NCBI RefSeq assembly: GCF_022201045.2
Contig: NC_068558.1
Location: 3,687,501 to 3,751,500, forward strand
DNA from: Citrus sinensis
Taxonomy: Eukaryota > Streptophyta > Magnoliopsida > Sapindales > Rutaceae
Reading direction: 5' to 3'
Length of the DNA stretch: 64,000 nt
Of this stretch, positions 59,795-64,000 are shown one piece after another; positions within the stretch are counted from its first letter, which is position 1, and the number at the start of each line of letters is the position of its first letter. The notes beneath the pieces are model-generated. The model searched no databases and was not told where the DNA came from. It was given only the letters and a program-made list of their open reading frames with translations. Made by a program: the position numbers and the translations under genes.

Positions 59795-60843
59795 ATATTA
59801 TGGAGCAATTTTGACAGACTCATTTATTAAGTGATCAAATATTGTGTTAATGAGTCTGATTTTGACATACCATACACACTAGTATATTATGGACAAGTAT
59901 AATCCTTAATTGTGTTATTTTAGCTCATAATAGGATGGGCAATTTTGTACTAACACATGAGGAGTCCCTGCACTCAACCACTGTATTTAAGTAATTTCAG
60001 CCCATTGGAAGTTTACTGTTCAAGAAATCTATGGCATGAGTGCAGTGCACCTCTCTCTCTCTCCCTCATCTCTCCCGTGTGTGCAGTAAACTATTGGAGA
60101 AAAGTTGAACCTTGAGCTGAAGGAAAGGAAGCGGGAATTTCAGAAGCTGGATCAAAGTTGTAGCAACTCTGTGAAAGCTCCATAACAAGCTTCCAAGTTC
60201 GGATCCATGGGAGATCATGGTAAATTTTGAAATTACCTAAAATATGTGTTTATTTGAAAATGCAAGATTAAGGACATAAAGTTTATTTTTGTTTCGTCAG
60301 TTCCAACTCCTCGCTAGTTGCTGGAGTTGTGTGCAAATAAGGGAAAATGCAATTTGTTCACTGTTAAAGAGTTGTAATGTCTTGTGTTCGTAATCTAGTA
60401 ATATTGATGTTAATTTCTGTGGCACTGTTCTACTGAATTAACAATAATTAATATATAAAAATTATGAAATTGTCTTTCACATATAACTCCAACAATATTA
60501 CACCACGTGCACATAAATTAATGGAGACAACTATTTTTTTTTTTCTTTGAAGAATTGTGTACTGCATTGGTTAGTGGCCATTTCTGAATTCTAATGATTG
60601 GTCTGCGTGATTGCAAGCACCCTGTTTCTTTCGAAACATTTTACATATCTCAAATTAATTAACGCTTTCCATATCTCAAATTTCAGTAGTAGTAGGCCAA
60701 CTGAAGGGACGCCAAAAAAAAAAAAACTATTAAATCTGCTTCTATAAACGATACAGACTTATCACTTCTATCTGTATCTGTTTGATTCCATCAATTCTAT
60801 GAATCTGGCAAAAGCTTAAATGCTTAGTAAATGGTTAAACGCC
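59795..60843. other. Spacer between P450 pseudogene and P450-D
   Basis: Mostly AT-rich. A short coding-like stretch at 60090-60185 reads LNLELKERKREFQKLDQSC and stops. It is charged and helical in character, follows an AG like a splice acceptor, and belongs to no gene I can identify. Confidence 0.4.
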
Positions 60844-60850
60844 TATAAAT
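60844..60850 (+). promoter_or_regulatory. TATA box of P450-D
   Basis: TATAAAT only 11 bp upstream of the first in-frame ATG (60861). Transcription would start near 60875, so that ATG is probably not in the mRNA and the Met at 60915 is preferred. Confidence 0.55.
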
Positions 60851-60914
60851 GGTGTAAAGCATGACGAGGGATGTTCATAATGTTATGAAAACTCACAAAA
60901 TCAAAGAATCAGAA

Positions 60915-62623
60915 ATGACCAACATTCCGATCCCATTCCATGTCCATTACCAGCTACAGGAATTCTTACTACTGCCCTCCTTTTTTATTTCCCTTATTCT
61001 GGCCATGTTTGTTATCAAATGGGTATTTTTCACCAATCCAAGCAATAACAACCTTCCCCCCTCACCATCAAAGCTGCCAATAATAGGTAACCTCCACCAA
61101 TTAGGAATGACCCCACACCGCTCTCTGACGTCCTTAGCCAGGCTACACGGCCCCATTATGCTGCTGCAACTTGGCAGAGAACGTACCTTTGTGATCTCGT
61201 CACCAAACTTTGCTCGTGAGATAATGAAAACTCACGACATAATATTTGCAAACAGACCCTATTCCAGTATTGCTAGAAAACTTCTCTATGATTACAGGGA
61301 CTTGTCCTGGTCCCCTTATGGTGAATATTGGAGGCAAATGAGGAGCATTTGTGTAATGCGGCTTCTTAGCACAAGAAGGGTACAGTCATTTAGGTCTTTA
61401 AGAGAAGAAGAGACAATTCAAATGATTGAAAAAGTAGCATTGCGATCTTGTTCGGGTTCGTCTCCAATTGATTTAAGTGAAATATTAATTTCGCTTACAA
61501 ACAATGTAATATGCAGGGCTGCTTTTGGTATGACATGCGGTGAAGGTGAAGCTGGGGGTAAACTTAAGAAACTTTTAGAAGAACTCGGGGAATTGTTAGG
61601 TATGTTCTGTGTTGGGGATTTCATTCCATGGCTGGCCTTTTTAGATAAATTAACCGGTCTGGATGCTAGGGTGGAGAGGGTTTTCAAACATTTGGATAGT
61701 TTTTTGAATTATGTTATTGACCATCACATGACTCGTCAACGTCAAGATGTAGCAACCAATGGTGGTGTGATCGTGAAGGAGGATCAAAAGGACTTCTTGG
61801 ATGTTCTTCTTGAAATTCAAAATGATGGCACAAATGGCATTAGCATGGCTAGAGAGAACATGAAAGCCATTATCCTGGTAAGCACATTTTGCCTAATCAA
61901 TCCAAACTAGCTCCAAAGGCAGATTATTTATTTACATACAAACGCACAAGTATCTTAAGACAAGATCGCTATATATGCTATGATCAATGCGTTATAATCA
62001 ATTTCTTGTAGGACATGTTTGCTGGTGGAACGGATACCACTTACACTGCTCTAGAATGGGCACTGACAGAGCTTATAAAGCATAGCAAAACTATGAAAAA
62101 GGTGCAGGAAGAGGTGAGACGGATTGCTGGAAGCAAATCTTACATTAATGAAGATCATATAGAGAAAATGTTTTACCTCAAGGCAGTGATAAAGGAGACT
62201 TTACGACTACACCCTCCAGTTCCATTGCTGCTTCCGCGACAAGCAACAAAAGATGTCCAGGTAGGAGGCTACAACATTCCTGCCAAATCCAGAGTTATTA
62301 TCAATGCGTGGGCAATAGGGAGAGATCCTGCTTCATGGGAAGAACCAGAGAAATTTAAACCTGAGAGGTTCCTGGACAACTGTTCAAGTTTCAAAGGGAA
62401 TGATTTTCATTTCATTCCTTTCGGAGCTGGTAGAAGGGGGTGTCCTGGAGCTACATTTGCTATTGCAATTGTTGAGCTTGTATTGTCAAACCTATTGTAC
62501 AAGTTTGATTGGGCGTTGCCAGATGAACAAAGAGAGGAGGACTTGGATGTCGATGAATCAAATGGTATAACCATTCACAGGAAGTTCCCGCTTGTAGTTG
62601 TTGCGACTCCTCATCGTTTCTAG
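60915..62623 (+). CDS. Cytochrome P450, CYP71A-like (P450-D)
   Basis: ER-bound monooxygenase. Exons 60915-61877 and 62012-62623 with a GTAAGC donor and phase-0 intron before DMFAGG; 524 aa. The start follows from the TATA position; 60861 and 60885 are alternative in-frame ATGs. Features: a membrane anchor (about 20-40), PPSPSKLPIIGN, GGTDTT, KETLR, PERF and FGAGRRGCPG with Cys465. It runs on the plus strand, opposite to P450-A, -B and -C. In sequence (LLYDYRDLSWSPYG, AIGRDPASWEEPEKF) it belongs to a different CYP71 subgroup, together with the upstream pseudogene. No lesion found. Substrate unknown. Confidence 0.93.
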
Positions 62624-64000
62624 AGCCAAAGGGATAATGAAATGTCTGTAAAAATCTATCTTAAAATATTTGGTGAATGGTTATACCATTTGAGGTGTTT
62701 CTACCCTTTTCTTCACTAAATAATTTATAAATAAGAGCTTCGTTAACCTTTTTTGTCTAGAATGTGCTTTGAGTTTTAAAAATGGAACGCGTGCTTTTAA
62801 AGAGTCTTACAATTTACATGCTAGATTTAGACATCATTCTTGGAACTTGGTGTGTGTTTTCGAAATTACTTGTTTACCATTAAGATAAATTAATGCTGAG
62901 GAAGCTCCACCAAAATTGACAAGGATAGCTCCATTATGGTCTATCACAAGCCGGGATGGTGATCTCTTGTCATTATGCAAACAAGATTAGGCATCCGATA
63001 ATGACATTTCCGCATGCAGGCCGGGATGGTGATCACTTGTCATTATGCAAACAAGGTTAGGCATCCGACAATGACATTTCCGCAAGCAGGACACGTAAAA
63101 CCTGCAACTTGAAAAAGTTTTTGAGGAATACAAACCACGGAAACTCCTATTGACTATCATTCACACATCTTATCCTATAACAATGCAGCTAGATCTAACT
63201 GATATTGATAAAGTGTTAAGTTTCTACAATAAATGGTATTGAACTGTAAAATTAAAAAAACACTTCCACTATCAAGAGAATCCCAGACCAAGAACTTTGT
63301 TTTTTTATAAACAAATATTAAGACATTGAAAATTGAAAAAAGAAACTTTTTATTTCCTTAACTCAGGATATGAGCTTTTGTTAAAGCTTCCTCTTTTCTC
63401 TTTTCTTGATTTGATACATAATCGGCCCCACTAACCATTGAAGCAAATGTCTCTATTTAGAACAAGTGAGCCACCGCTTCTTACAAGCTTCATCATGCCA
63501 TGTTTCTATTGCTTTTAGGCGGCCATTTGATGAATCAACGCCTATCCTTAATTTGCCACCTCATGCATACATAATTGAGCAGGTTTCTATCATTTAGTCA
63601 AGCTTCTTTAGCTTAGCATGTGATGACTACATTTGGCTTTGATTCGATGTATTTCATTGATACGCATCACATCTTAACAAACTTGTAGCAGCCGCCGTAA
63701 TTTTTTAAATATTCCGTTGGGTTTATTCTGTTTATTTCATGTTCATAGTCCAAGCATATGATCATTCACCAATAGACTAGAGATTGGATGCTACTATGTA
63801 TAGCAGTGGATTGAGTTGAAAAACGTGAATAAAGAAGTTGACAGCCTAGCTAGATCCTATAGTATAGATCAGAGAATATGGAAAAACTTAGAAAGATACA
63901 CTGGTGGGAGATTAATCATATAAATGAAGTGGCTACCTTTAATAAATGAATAATGATTTGCACCAAAAGGTAGAAACCTGTTAAGAGAAAACTCTGATGG
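62624..64000. other. 3' flank of P450-D and right end of window
   Basis: No further gene recognised. A two-copy 70-bp tandem repeat is listed separately at 62951-63090. Confidence 0.5.
62951..63090. repeat. Two-copy 70-bp tandem repeat
   Basis: CCGGGATGGTGATC begins both copies (62951 and 63021). The copies differ at about four positions. Confidence 0.95.

Noticed and set aside
1-64000. tRNA, rRNA or other structured RNA genes
   Set aside because: None recognised by eye; a tRNAscan or Infernal run would be decisive.

Overview
This is nuclear DNA from a flowering plant. The genes carry GT-AG introns, the spacers are AT-rich, and there are nested retrotransposons and MITEs. Gene families are plant-specific: a plastid quinolinate synthase with a fused SufE domain, a LAMMER-type AFC kinase, a TPS-a sesquiterpene synthase and CYP71-family cytochromes P450. 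The proteins look eudicot, and a woody rosid such as Citrus or another Sapindales is my best guess, but the sequence alone does not prove the species.

Layout. 1-5.8 kb: quinolinate synthase (QS, minus strand, 7 exons), whose upstream region is duplicated as a 491-bp copy at 7.1-7.6 kb. 8.9-11.2 kb: a long terminal repeat with a tRNA-Met-type primer site but no coding region. 12-21.5 kb: the core of a CYP71/terpene-synthase cluster, with a P450 pseudogene, an intact P450 (A), an intact 7-exon germacrene-D-synthase-like gene on the plus strand, and a second intact P450 (B). 22.5-26.3 kb: AT-rich spacer with an RNase H relic. 26.3-34.7 kb: a three-layer transposon nest. A Mutator-like TIR element holds a gag-protease-only LTR retrotransposon, which in turn holds the 3' end of a copia-type element. 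35.6-36.2 kb: a near-perfect hairpin MITE. 36.7-38.7 kb: P450 pseudogene. 39.1-44.0 kb: a solo LTR and several MITEs. 44.8-46.6 kb: intact P450 (C). 48.9-52.1 kb: AFC2-like LAMMER kinase (12 exons). 52.8-53.9 kb: a PIF/Harbinger-like TIR element. 56.8-59.7 kb: a P450 pseudogene split by a solo LTR whose promoter region is tandemly triplicated. 60.9-62.6 kb: intact P450 (D, plus strand, CYP71A-like).

The biologically coherent unit is the sesquiterpene synthase with its neighbouring CYP71 enzymes. The synthase would cyclise farnesyl diphosphate in the cytosol, and the ER-bound P450s are candidates to oxidise the product. P450-A and the synthase are divergently transcribed from a 1.04-kb spacer that contains a 60-bp, TATA-bearing direct repeat. 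Four P450s are structurally intact and three are decayed, so the array has grown and lost copies by tandem duplication. QS (NAD synthesis) and AFC2 (splicing-factor phosphorylation) are ordinary housekeeping genes flanking or interrupting the array.
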